In this document: positions 44,961 to 52,711 of the stretch, in pieces
How the letters are laid out: each line of letters starts with the position of its first letter
Position numbering within the stretch: position 1 is the first letter of the stretch
NCBI GenBank assembly: GCA_944381135.1
Contig: CALWJY010000015.1
Coordinates: forward strand, 163,453 to 227,452
Direction of reading: 5' to 3'
Length of the DNA: 64,000 nt
From: an uncultured Clostridia bacterium
GTDB lineage: Bacteria > Bacillota > Clostridia > Christensenellales > UBA1242
Notes under the pieces: model-generated
Databases searched by the model: none
What the model was told of the DNA's origin: nothing
Seen by the model: only the letters and a program-made list of their open reading frames with translations
Position numbers and translations under genes: made by a program

Positions 44961-45317
44961 TCAAGAAAACAATTGTGAAGCGGTTTTGGTGTAAGCGCGC
45001 ACCAAGCCTCCCGCGCCAAGTTTTATTCCTCCAAAATATCTCACCACAAAGACGCAAACATCAAACGCGCCTTTCTTTTGCAAGACGGACAAAATTGGTC
45101 GCCCTGCCGTGCCAGATGGCTCGCCGTCATCCACCGCCTTTTCCAAGAATGGCGACCTCAGCGAAAAAGCATAGCAGATGTGCGTGGCTTTCTTATGTTC
45201 TTTCTTAAGTTCGCCCAAAACTTTTTGAACATCGTCCACACTCTCACAATGAAAAAGATAGCCAAGAAATTTTGACTTCTTTTCCACAATTTCAATTTGC
45301 TTAATCAAATTTTGCAT
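44961..45317 (-). CDS. YigZ/IMPACT-family protein, short form
   Basis: 118 aa matching the N-terminal domain of YigZ/IMPACT: KSKFLGYLFHCESVDDVQKVLGELKKEHKKATHICYAF, DDGEPSGTAGRPILSVLQKKG, VCVFVVRYFGGIKLGAGGLVRAYTKTASQLF. Full YigZ proteins (~200 aa) have a C-terminal DUF1949 domain that is missing here, and the sequence after the stop does not supply it. The start is ATG 45317, 8 bp after the HTH gene's stop, without a strong ribosome site of its own. Confidence 0.85.
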   Translation of the reverse strand: MQNLIKQIEIVEKKSKFLGYLFHCESVDDVQKVLGELKKEHKKATHICYAFSLRSPFLEKAVDDGEPSGTAGRPILSVLQKKGAFDVCVFVVRYFGGIKLGAGGLVRAYTKTASQLFS

Positions 45318-45327
45318 GAAATTAAAC

Positions 45328-45531
45328 TCAGTCCTCCAAACCGCAAAGATAGTCCGTTGAAACTTTGAAATATTTTGCAATTTCAACGACGACCTCTAAA
45401 TTAGGCGTCCTTTCATCTCTTTCCCAGCGACTTATTGCCATATTGCTAACGCCAATTCTTTTTGCAAGTTCTCTTGTTGATAAACCTTCTTCAATGCGAA
45501 GTTCTTTCAATCTCTCAGCAAAAATTTTCAT
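45328..45531 (-). CDS. XRE-family transcriptional regulator
   Basis: 67 aa: MKIFAERLKELRIEEGLSTRELAKRIGVSNMAISRWERDERTPNLEVVVEIAKYFKVSTDYLCGL, a complete XRE helix-turn-helix domain. The start at 45531 has AAGGAG 7 bp upstream. It is divergent from another HTH gene, and the gap between them has three copies of a TGAAAC...GTTTCA type site, so it probably represses both promoters. The YigZ-like gene is downstream in the same operon. Confidence 0.9.
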   Translation of the reverse strand: MKIFAERLKELRIEEGLSTRELAKRIGVSNMAISRWERDERTPNLEVVVEIAKYFKVSTDYLCGLED

Positions 45532-45560
45532 AATATCTCCTTTAACAAATTTTATCACCA

Positions 45561-45627
45561 AATGGTTTCAAAATGCTTGACTGAAACCAAAATGTTTCAT
45601 TATAATATATGAAACCATATGGTTTCA
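45561..45627. promoter_or_regulatory. Two 18-bp operators and divergent promoter region
   Basis: O1 TGAAAC-N6-GTTTCA at 45582-45599 and O2, the perfect palindrome TGAAACCATATGGTTTCA, at 45610-45627. A further half-site TGGTTTCA is at 45561-45568. The plus-strand promoter is TTGACT (45577-45582), 18 bp, TATAAT (45601-45606), so O1 fills the spacer and O2 overlaps the start region. Occupancy should block transcription of the 45641 gene. Confidence 0.85.
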
Positions 45628-45640
45628 ATAGGAGGGAATT

Positions 45641-45874
45641 ATGAAAAACAAGAAAAAAGACATATACTCCATGGAGGGAGTTGTGAAAATTGAAGTAATT
45701 CGAGATTTTATGAAAAAGAAAAATCTGTCCGAACAAGAATTTGCGGACAGATGTCGTCTTTCACTGAAAGAACTTCAGAAAGTTTTGGACGGACGCTCTC
45801 TTTTTGAGCCAATTTGTCTTTTGAAAATTGCACATGTCATGGGTGTGGAATTTGCCGGCTTAGTCAATGAATAG
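45641..45874 (+). CDS. Helix-turn-helix protein, divergent partner
   Basis: 77 aa. The core KIEVIRDFMKKKNLSEQEFADRCRLSLKELQKVLDGRSLFEPICLLKIAHVMGVEFAGLVN has the shape of an XRE domain with a degenerate recognition helix. GGAGGG lies 5 bp before the ATG. It is controlled by the operator region shared with the 45328-45531 regulator. Confidence 0.8.
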   Translation: MKNKKKDIYSMEGVVKIEVIRDFMKKKNLSEQEFADRCRLSLKELQKVLDGRSLFEPICLLKIAHVMGVEFAGLVNE

Positions 45875-45875
45875 G

Positions 45876-46012
45876 CGTCAAGAGATTCTTCGACACAGCC
45901 TATCGGCTGGCTCAGAATGACTGGTGAAAATAAGAGATTATTAAGAATTTAGAACAGGATAAAAAGCGTCATGAACGCTGAAATTCTGCTCCACAAAAAT
46001 GGCATCACGGAT
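45876..46012. repeat. Dispersed repeat elements
   Basis: AGAGATTCTTCGACACAGCC...GGCTCAGAATGAC at 45881-45921 (reverse orientation of the 24706 copy), then short hairpins GCGTCATGAACGC (45968) and GGCATCACGGATGC (46001). Confidence 0.8.
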
Positions 46013-46019
46013 GCTTTTC

Positions 46020-47261
46020 TCAGTTTTTCACCACAACTTTGATGAACGACTTTTTGCCCTTTTTCAAAAGTGCGCCGTCGCCAATATCCTCTGCGGAAAC
46101 GGAAAGGTCGAACCTTTGCAATCTTTCACCTTTAAATGTGATTGCTCCGCCTTGAATGAGCCTGCGTGCCTCACTTTTTGATGGTGCAAGTTTGGTTTTG
46201 AAAAGCAAGTCACATATGCCCATTGGAAGTTCGTTTTCTTCAACTTCCACAATTGGTGCATCGTCCCCGCCTTGTGAGAACAAGTTTTCACTCATCTGTT
46301 GTGCCTCAATGGCATCCGCTTCACCGCGGACAAACTTTGTCATCTCGAAACAAAGTCTTTTCTTTGCTTGGATGATGTCCTCTTTCACCAACTTTTTGAT
46401 TTCGTCCATTGGCAAATCGGTGAAAAGGGCAAACATCATCTCAACGCACGCGTCTGGGGTTTGGTAGATTCCTTGATAGAAGTCATATGCCGAAATTTTG
46501 TCGCGGTCAATCCAAATTGCACCTTTTTCGGTTTTGCCCATCTTTTTGCCCTCAGGCGTCAGAAGAAGCGGATTGGTTGCGCCAATAAGTTGGATGTTTG
46601 TGCCTTTTTCAAAGTTGAGTTTTCGTGCAAGTTCCACGCCGGCAACAATGTTTCCCCATTGGTCTGCACCGCCCCATTCAAGTTTGCAACCATATTCTTT
46701 GTTGAGGTGAATGAAGTCGTATGCCTGCATTGGCATATATCCAAGTTCGAACAATGTCAGTCCACCCTCTTTGATTCGGTTGGCATAGATTTCGTTTGTA
46801 AGCATCGTGTTGACATTGAAGTGTCTGCCGATGTCACGCATGAAATCAACATAGTCATAGCCCGTGAACCAATCTTTGTTGTTCACCACAATGGCAGGGT
46901 TGTCCCCGTCAAAATCAAGAAAAATTTTCAAAGAGTTTTTGATTTTCTCTATGTTGGAATTGATGGTTTCTTTATCCAAAACCTTTCGCATTTCGCTTTT
47001 GCCAGATGGGTCGCCAATTGACGCAGTTGCCCCTCCCATCAAAAGCACAACCTTGTGTCCTGCCTGCTGGAAACGCCTCAAAATGCAATATGGCACGCAA
47101 TGCCCAATGTGCAAACTGTCAATTGTTGGGTCTGTCCCCTCATAGAGTGCAATTGGCTGTCCACTTTCCAAAACTTTCTTAAGCGCTTCTTCGTCTGTGC
47201 ATTGATACAAAAGCCCTCGCTCTTTCAAAACTTTAAACAAATTTGTGTCAACTTTTTTCAT
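46020..47261 (-). CDS. tyrS: Tyrosine--tRNA ligase
   Basis: Class I synthetase, 413 aa. HIGHCVPYCI at residues 51-60, the KMSKS equivalent KKMGKTEKGAIW, and tyrosine-site motifs YMPMQAYDFIHL and GGADQWGNIVAG; the C-terminal S4 domain (SEARRLIQGGAITFKG) is present. The start overlaps the GNAT gene by 4 bp. A Tyr-type T-box leader (48731-49237) precedes the operon of nucleoside phosphorylase, GNAT and tyrS. Confidence 0.97.
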   Translation of the reverse strand: MKKVDTNLFKVLKERGLLYQCTDEEALKKVLESGQPIALYEGTDPTIDSLHIGHCVPYCILRRFQQAGHKVVLLMGGATASIGDPSGKSEMRKVLDKETINSNIEKIKNSLKIFLDFDGDNPAIVVNNKDWFTGYDYVDFMRDIGRHFNVNTMLTNEIYANRIKEGGLTLFELGYMPMQAYDFIHLNKEYGCKLEWGGADQWGNIVAGVELARKLNFEKGTNIQLIGATNPLLLTPEGKKMGKTEKGAIWIDRDKISAYDFYQGIYQTPDACVEMMFALFTDLPMDEIKKLVKEDIIQAKKRLCFEMTKFVRGEADAIEAQQMSENLFSQGGDDAPIVEVEENELPMGICDLLFKTKLAPSKSEARRLIQGGAITFKGERLQRFDLSVSAEDIGDGALLKKGKKSFIKVVVKN

Positions 47262-47815
47262 TCTTTCATCTCCTTTTGTCTGTTTTGTTTCAATTTGAAA
47301 TCATATCTGTTGAACGCTTCGCCGCGAAAATTGATTTCATCGCGCTTGACTCCGCCATTGTTTGAAATGACCTTTGCACTTGCAAGGTTGTTTTTCTTGC
47401 AGGTTATCATGGCGTTTGTTATGCCCAACTTTTTGCACTCAGCAAGCGCAAGTTGAAGCATCTCGGTGGCATATCCTTTTCCGCGCTCGCTTGGTCTGAC
47501 GCCATAGCCAATATGTCCACCAACTTCTGCCAAAAATTCCTTGTCTATGCTGTGCCTGATGGAAATGTGTCCCAAAATTCTGTCCTCGCCCTCGCGCTTC
47601 AAAAAGAACACGGATGACGAAACACGTCCCTCTTCCAAATTTTTGCCTGCACGCTCGTCCTCTTTTTTCTTCAACCACTCTTCAAAATCTTCACCAAGGT
47701 GAAAGTCAAGTGGATGAGATTCTGGATTGCTTTCATGAAACTCCTCCACATATTTCAGCCAATCCGCCTTATCCTCAATTTTTGGAAACTCCAAAACAAG
47801 TTTCTTCTCTCTCAT
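47258..47815 (-). CDS. GNAT-family N-acetyltransferase
   Basis: 185 aa. The acetyl-CoA motif HIGYGVRPSERGKGYATEMLQLALAECKKLGITNAMITCKKNNLASAKVISNNGG (split; RGKGYA loop) is clear. The substrate is unknown. GGAGG precedes the ATG. Its 4-bp overlap with tyrS and lack of a terminator from the upstream phosphorylase gene put it in the T-box operon. Confidence 0.88.
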   Translation of the reverse strand: MREKKLVLEFPKIEDKADWLKYVEEFHESNPESHPLDFHLGEDFEEWLKKKEDERAGKNLEEGRVSSSVFFLKREGEDRILGHISIRHSIDKEFLAEVGGHIGYGVRPSERGKGYATEMLQLALAECKKLGITNAMITCKKNNLASAKVISNNGGVKRDEINFRGEAFNRYDFKLKQNRQKEMKE

Positions 47816-47870
47816 TTCTTTTCCTCCTTTTTTTGTGTCGATTTTTATATCTTTTTTTAACTTTAAAGCC

Positions 47871-48647
47871 CTAAAAATTTAAAATTGCTTCCAAGCAAAT
47901 TTCAAGTGCGGTGTCATGAGAGTCTGCGCCCCAATTTCTTGCATCATGTTTTTCAGCATTTGCAAGGCTGTCTGCCGTGAACAAAATTTGACCAAATTTG
48001 ATTTTTCTGAACCTTGCCACACTTGCAAGAGAAGCACATTCCATTTCAACAACCTTGCAACCCTCTTGTTTTCGATATTCCACCATGTCCGCTGTTTCTC
48101 TATACATCGAATCTGTTGTCCATGTCGCACATTCTTGATATGGAATCTTCAGTTCCTCAAAAGTCTTTTTGATTACACTGATTGCCTCAGCGTCCAACTC
48201 CACAAACCTTGATGGCGGAAGATATTTATATGACACACCCTCATCCCTGAGCGCTTTGGTTGGAACAATAAATGCACCCTCTTCAATATGTTCAAGCACT
48301 CCGCAAGAACCGCAAGCAACCACCTTTTTCACACCATGCCCAATCAAATAATCCAAAATTTTAGCGGACACAGCACTTCCAACTCCCGCTTGGCAAACAC
48401 AAATTTCTTGACCTTTATATTTGACAACATATGGTTGATAGTTTTTTGAAACCGTCTTAAACAAAGCAAGTGGAATTCCACCATTTTTCTCAACAAAGTT
48501 GTTAATCACTTCTTCCTTTAAGAAAAGAAAAACTGCTTTTTCTGGCAACTTAGTTGAAATATTTGTGCCATCATCAAACTTTGTCAAAATTATCCCATTT
48601 TCACAATCGTCACGCTCTAAAATTGGAAATTTGTCTTTTGAAATCAT
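47871..48647 (-). CDS. Nucleoside phosphorylase (PNP/UDP family)
   Basis: 258 aa. YVVKYKGQEICVCQAGVGSAVSAKILDYLIGHGVKKVVACGSCGVL (split), VPTKALRDEGVSY and VVEMECASLASVARFRKIKFGQILFTADSL are family blocks of uridine/purine nucleoside phosphorylases; the substrate cannot be told. GGGAGG precedes the ATG. It is the first gene after the T-box leader, 56 bp before the GNAT gene. Confidence 0.88.
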   Translation of the reverse strand: MISKDKFPILERDDCENGIILTKFDDGTNISTKLPEKAVFLFLKEEVINNFVEKNGGIPLALFKTVSKNYQPYVVKYKGQEICVCQAGVGSAVSAKILDYLIGHGVKKVVACGSCGVLEHIEEGAFIVPTKALRDEGVSYKYLPPSRFVELDAEAISVIKKTFEELKIPYQECATWTTDSMYRETADMVEYRKQEGCKVVEMECASLASVARFRKIKFGQILFTADSLANAEKHDARNWGADSHDTALEICLEAILNF

Positions 48648-48730
48648 TTTCTCCTCCCATATAGACTTAAATTGTTCGGTTTTTGTTTAAAATCTCTGTT
48701 TTTGTCATCTTAAAATCAGTCAAACAAAAC

Positions 48731-49230
48731 AAAAAAGCACGCTCATCCATTCTCTTAGGACGAAGCGTGCTTCGTGGTACCACCGTAAGATTTGGGACAG
48801 ACACCAAAAACTTTTAACGCGGACACGAAAAACAAGTTTTCTAACCGCTAAGTTTTCGGTTTCTCTAATCCCAATCCTCTTCCATATGTCGAAGACTTCA
48901 CTTAATGTTCATTTTTGCCCAAGCCAAAAACTTCACTTTTTGTTTGTCTTCTCCATTTCCCAAAACATCATGATGTTTTGGGCGCCCAATTTTCAATTTG
49001 TGCTTGCCGGGCTCAGCCCTACGCTCGCAAAATTGAAAATTGATTTATGTTTTCAACTGAGATTATTTCCGTCACCCTCATTATGTCCGTTCGTGGACAA
49101 ACGCAAGACTTGATGTGAGTGTAATTCGATTTTTGCTCTGCCAAGGTTTTTCACCAACCAACCTTTCTCTTTGCGCCCAAAAGCAAACCCTACTGCTTCT
49201 CACCCCGCCATCTTGATTAAGTTATGTTTT
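48731..49230 (-). promoter_or_regulatory. Tyr T-box leader
   Basis: A T-box element on the minus strand. The T-box sequence GGTGGTACCACG lies at 48774-48785, followed by the terminator stem AAGCACGCT/AGCGTGCTT and a T-run (48731-48770). At the Stem I end, AGTA (49191-49194) and GAAT-TAC-A (specifier TAC, 49121-49123) are the expected pair of conserved loops, so uncharged tRNA-Tyr should relieve termination. The leader is ~500 nt, about twice the common length; inverted repeats at 48959-49042 explain the extra. It controls the phosphorylase-GNAT-tyrS operon. Confidence 0.88.
48959..49042. repeat. Inverted-repeat element inside the T-box leader
   Basis: A perfect 24-bp palindrome (48959-48982; half CCCAAAACATCA), GGGCGCCC overlapping it, and a 13-bp inverted pair CAATTTTCAATTT (48987-48999) / AAATTGAAAATTG (49030-49042) around a GGGCTCAGCCC hairpin. 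It sits between the Stem I end and the antiterminator. Confidence 0.7.
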
Positions 49231-49231
49231 G

Positions 49232-49260
49232 ATTTTATCATCCTTTTTTCTTTTTGTCAA
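49232..49260 (-). promoter_or_regulatory. Promoter of the T-box operon
   Basis: TTGACA (49255-49260), 17 bp, TAAAAT (49232-49237) on the minus strand, directly before the T-box leader. Confidence 0.85.
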
Positions 49261-49350
49261 CAGTTTTTTCGTTTTTATCTCATTTCTCATTCGTCTGAAA
49301 ATGCAGAGTCCTTTTCTTAAACATTTTTTCACTTTTCTTTCTTTTTCATT

Positions 49351-49378
49351 TTGAAGTTGAAGAAGATTTTGTTAAAAT
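49351..49378 (+). promoter_or_regulatory. Possible promoter of the scaffold-GGGtGRT pair
   Basis: TTGAAG (49351-49356), 16 bp, TAAAAT (49373-49378), leaving a ~120-nt leader before ATG 49507 in which no further structure is seen. Confidence 0.5.
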
Positions 49379-49506
49379 ATCATTTGAGGACTTAAAAAGT
49401 CTATTTAAGATTTTAAGATTTCTTCATCTCGCTTAAAATGCTTAGACAATGAAATTAACAAATCTTTCAAGCCCTCAAAAATTTCTTTATATGTAAAGGA
49501 GAAAAC

Positions 49507-50181
49507 ATGGAAAAAAATTGTGTAAAAAACATGCGTGGCTATGGTCCATCACCTCTCCCACAAGAAGGCAAGTGGGACCAAGTCAAAGAAATCACCCAAA
49601 TTTCCGCTTTTTCGCATGGTTGCGGAATGTGCGCGCCTCAGCAAGGCACTTGCAAATTGACACTTAATGTCAAAAACGGAATCATCAAAGAGGCTTTGAT
49701 TGAAACAATCGGTTGCAGTGGGATGACTCACTCGGCAGCAATGGCAGGCGAAATTTTGATTGGAAAAACCATTTTGGAAGCACTTAACACAGACCTTGTT
49801 TGCGACGCCATCAATGACGCCATGAAAAACATCTTTTTGCAACTTGTCTATGGACGCAGTCAGTCCGCATTCTCACTTGGTGGGCTTCCTGTTGGCACAA
49901 GTTTGGAAGATTTGGGGAAATATAAAACCAGCCAAGTTGGAACAATTGTTTCCACTGAAGAGGGCGGAGTGAAATATCTCAATCTTGCAGAGGGCTACAT
50001 CACCAAAATGGCTCTTGACGAAAATGGCGAAACAATTGGCTATGAATATGTCAACCTCGGACTGCTTTTGAAAAACTTGCAGGATGAAAGCTTGTCCAAA
50101 AAAGAGGCAATGGAAAAGTCGACAAAGCATTATGGAAGATTTGACGAGGGCGTGAAATTCGTCAATCCAAGAGGAGAATAA
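49507..50181 (+). CDS. NifU-like iron-sulfur cluster scaffold protein
   Basis: 224 aa with an Fe-S cluster scaffold-type N-terminus: SHGCGMCAPQQGTCKL (Cys 39, 42, 49) and ETIGCSGMTHSAA (Cys 70). The middle EILIGKTILEALNTDLVCDAI resembles the SufU/NifU-N domain that carries a nascent cluster; the C-terminal part is not recognised. AAAGGAG precedes the ATG. It ends 2 bp before the GGGtGRT gene and is presumably co-transcribed; such pairs are known in anaerobes, with no defined function. Confidence 0.8.
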   Translation: MEKNCVKNMRGYGPSPLPQEGKWDQVKEITQISAFSHGCGMCAPQQGTCKLTLNVKNGIIKEALIETIGCSGMTHSAAMAGEILIGKTILEALNTDLVCDAINDAMKNIFLQLVYGRSQSAFSLGGLPVGTSLEDLGKYKTSQVGTIVSTEEGGVKYLNLAEGYITKMALDENGETIGYEYVNLGLLLKNLQDESLSKKEAMEKSTKHYGRFDEGVKFVNPRGE

Positions 50182-50183
50182 AT

Positions 50184-51173
50184 ATGATTGAAGAATTGAA
50201 GAAATATGAATATTTGCCAGCCAAACTTAAAGAATATGGCCTTAATGACATTGAGGATGCCAAAAAGTTCTGTTTGTCAAATGGCATTGATGTTGAAAAA
50301 ACAGTCCGCGAAATTCAACCAATTTGTTTTGACAATGCGGTGTATGCCTACACCCTTGGCACAGCAATTGCACTGAAATCAAACTGCAAAAATGCAAGTG
50401 AATATGCCGAAAAGATTGGTGAGGGCTTGCAGGCTTTCTGTGTGAAAGGTTCTGTTGCTGACGAGCGCCAAATTGGGCTTGGACATGGCAGACTTGCTGG
50501 CAGACTTTTGGATGAAAAAACAAAATGTTTTTGTTTCTTGGCAGGACATGAAAGTTTTGCAGCCGCAGAAGGCGCAATGGGAATTGCTCGCACAGCAAAC
50601 AAAATCAGAAAAACACCTCTCAAAGTCATTTTGAATGGGCTTGGAAAAGACGCAGCCTACATCATCGCCCGCGTGAATGGTTTCACATTTGTCAACACTC
50701 AATTTGACCGCAAAGAGCAAAAATTGAAAATTTTAGAGGAAATTCCATTTTCAAAAGGCGAAAAAGCAAAAGTGAAAATCTATGGCGCATATGATGTTTC
50801 AGAGGGCGTGGCAATCATGCAACATGAACAAGTGGATGTTTCCATCACAGGAAATTCCACAAACCCAACCCGCTTCCAACACCCTGTTGCTGGAACATAC
50901 AAAAAATGGTGCTGGGAAAATGGAAAACAATATTTCTCAGTTGCGTCTGGCGGTGGCACAGGCAGAACACTTCACCCAGACAACATGAGGTGTGGCCCTG
51001 CAAGTTATGGCATGACAGACACCATGGGCAGAATGCACTGCGATGCACAGTTTGCCGGCTCCTCTTCCGTCCCAGCGCATGTTGCAATGATGGGCTTTAT
51101 TGGAATGGGTAATAACCCAATGGTTGGGGCAACTGTATCACTTGCTGTTGCTGTAAGTTTAGCTAAGAAATAA
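50184..51173 (+). CDS. GGGtGRT family protein
   Basis: 329 aa. The signature SGGGTGRTLHPDN lies at residues 255-267. Conserved Cys and Gly-rich blocks are GLGHGRLAG, CFCFLAGHESFAAAEGAMGIART and FAGSSSVPAHVAMMGFIGMGNNPMVGATVSLAV. The family has no assigned activity; its constant partner is the iron-sulfur scaffold gene directly upstream. The C-terminal ~20 residues (NNPMVGATVSLAVAVSLAKK) are the source of the downstream repeat array. It has GGAG 8 bp before the ATG. Confidence 0.85.
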   Translation: MIEELKKYEYLPAKLKEYGLNDIEDAKKFCLSNGIDVEKTVREIQPICFDNAVYAYTLGTAIALKSNCKNASEYAEKIGEGLQAFCVKGSVADERQIGLGHGRLAGRLLDEKTKCFCFLAGHESFAAAEGAMGIARTANKIRKTPLKVILNGLGKDAAYIIARVNGFTFVNTQFDRKEQKLKILEEIPFSKGEKAKVKIYGAYDVSEGVAIMQHEQVDVSITGNSTNPTRFQHPVAGTYKKWCWENGKQYFSVASGGGTGRTLHPDNMRCGPASYGMTDTMGRMHCDAQFAGSSSVPAHVAMMGFIGMGNNPMVGATVSLAVAVSLAKK

Positions 51174-51500
51174 AGCACTTCAAGGTTTCGAAGCGAAGCG
51201 AGAAACATTATGGGCAACCATGTTAACAACCCAATGCAACGGCAAGTGCTGTGGCGGTAAGCCTTGCAAAAAAGTGAAGTCCATCACAAGGTTTGAGTGA
51301 AACGAAAACCTTATGATTAAACCATTGGTGGGTAACAACCCAATGGTTGGAGCAACTGTTTCACTTGCTGTTGCTGTAAGTTTAGCTAAGAAATAAAGCA
51401 CTTCAAGGTTTCGAAGCGAAGCGAGAAACATTATGGGCAACCATGTTAACAACCCAATGCAACGGCAAGTGTTGTTGCAGTAAGTTTAGTGAGAAGCGTC
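51107..51500. repeat. Tandem array of the GGGtGRT gene 3' end
   Basis: Two 142-bp segments (51107-51248 and 51330-51471; three differences) lie 223 bp apart. Within them the coding end N-N-P-M...A-V-A-V-S-L-A-K-K occurs four times, starting near 51112, 51225, 51335 and 51448 (spacing 110-113 bp): the true gene end, a copy ending AAAAAGTGA, one ending AAGAAATAA, and a decayed last copy. Between them lie linkers (AAGGTTTCGAAGCGAAGCGA / AAGGTTTGAGTGAAACG) that can form hairpins. No gene follows until 51587. A dispersed GCGTCAGTGACGC hairpin ends the array. Confidence 0.85.
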
Positions 51501-51586
51501 AGTGACGCATTCCATAATTCAAAGAATTGTAGCATTTAAAACTTTTCAAAAACAAATCAACTCAAATTTTAAAAAATGGAGGAAAA

Positions 51587-52462
51587 ATGAGCAAATTTGA
51601 AAAAATTGACCAACTTGTCATCCTTATGGCAAACAAAGGCTTGCGCTTTATGCCTGCAACAAAGGTGATGGCAAAAGAGATGTTTCCAATTGCAAACAAG
51701 CCAGCACTTCTATATCATCTCATTGAAGCATACAAAAGCGGAATTAAGCGTGTGTGCTTGGTGATTTCCAAGCAAAAAGATTATGTCAAAAAATTTTTAG
51801 CCCATGACGAAGCATTGGAAGAAGAAATGAAAAAAGAGGGCAAATTTGGACTTTTGAAAGAGTTGAACGAAATCATTGACAACATGGAGTTCACCTTCAT
51901 ATATCAAGGCAAAAAGCGTGGCACAGGTGCAGCGCTCTATTATGCAAAAGAATGGACAAATGGAAAACCTTTTGCATTTATGTATGGAGATGACTTTTGC
52001 AAAAACAACAAAAAACCTGTCATCGGTCAACTGATGAAAGCCTATGAAAAGACGGGCAAAACTGTGGTCGGAGCAAAGCAAGTGCCTTTGGATGACATCT
52101 CAAAATATTCCTCCATCAAGATTGGCAAAAAACTTTTTGACAGATGCAATGAAATGATTGGAATCATTGAAAAACCAAAAAAGGAAGAAGCTCCGTCCAA
52201 CCTGTCAGGAATGGCAAGATATGTCTTCACGCAAGAAATTTTTGACGAAATTCCAAAATGTAAGCCAAGTGCAAATGGAGAGGTCTATCTCACCGACGCA
52301 ATTGAGAGACTTGCACAAAAAGGCAGAACTGTTTGTTTTGAATTTGACGGCAAATATTTTGACGGCGGAAACAAGTTGGAATTCATCAAATGTGTGATTG
52401 ATAATGGACTTGATGATAAGGAAATTGAGCGAAATCTTAGAGAATATCTGAAATCAATATGA
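51587..52462 (+). CDS. galU: UTP--glucose-1-phosphate uridylyltransferase-like nucleotidyltransferase
   Basis: 291 aa. Makes UDP-glucose from UTP and glucose-1-phosphate. The sequence ATKVMAKEMFPIANKPALLYHLIEAYKSGIKRVCLVISK, FAFMYGDDF, FDGGNKLEFIKC and the length fit GalU. The nucleotide loop that is GLGTRFLPATK in most members reads NKGLRFMPATK here, so two conserved positions differ. Activity is therefore not certain. GGAGG lies 5 bp before the ATG. Terminator follows. Confidence 0.88.
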   Translation: MSKFEKIDQLVILMANKGLRFMPATKVMAKEMFPIANKPALLYHLIEAYKSGIKRVCLVISKQKDYVKKFLAHDEALEEEMKKEGKFGLLKELNEIIDNMEFTFIYQGKKRGTGAALYYAKEWTNGKPFAFMYGDDFCKNNKKPVIGQLMKAYEKTGKTVVGAKQVPLDDISKYSSIKIGKKLFDRCNEMIGIIEKPKKEEAPSNLSGMARYVFTQEIFDEIPKCKPSANGEVYLTDAIERLAQKGRTVCFEFDGKYFDGGNKLEFIKCVIDNGLDDKEIERNLREYLKSI

Positions 52463-52490
52463 TTTCAAATTAACATATTCTATAATCAAT

Positions 52491-52521
52491 AAAAGCCGAA
52501 TATTTAATCATTTCGGCTTTT
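52491..52521 (+). terminator. Terminator after galU
   Basis: AAAAGCCGAA pairs perfectly with TTCGGCTTTT (10 bp) around ~11 nt. Confidence 0.85.
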
Positions 52522-52711
52522 ATTTCTTGTTATTTAAAAATTGCCTCGCCTCTCCCTTTATAATACAAACTCAACCACTTTAAATGTCAGTTTGAAAAAA
52601 TTTCAAAGTGATTTTGAATAAAAAATGCGCATGTGGATGAATAAAACCACACATTTGACACATCCTAACCTTAGGAAAGCAAAAGATTGCTTTCAAAAGG
52701 AGGATTTAAAA

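Noticed and set aside
51174-51500. Short frames in the tandem array as separate genes
   Set aside because: They are partial copies of the GGGtGRT C-terminus and its linker, without starts or ribosome sites.
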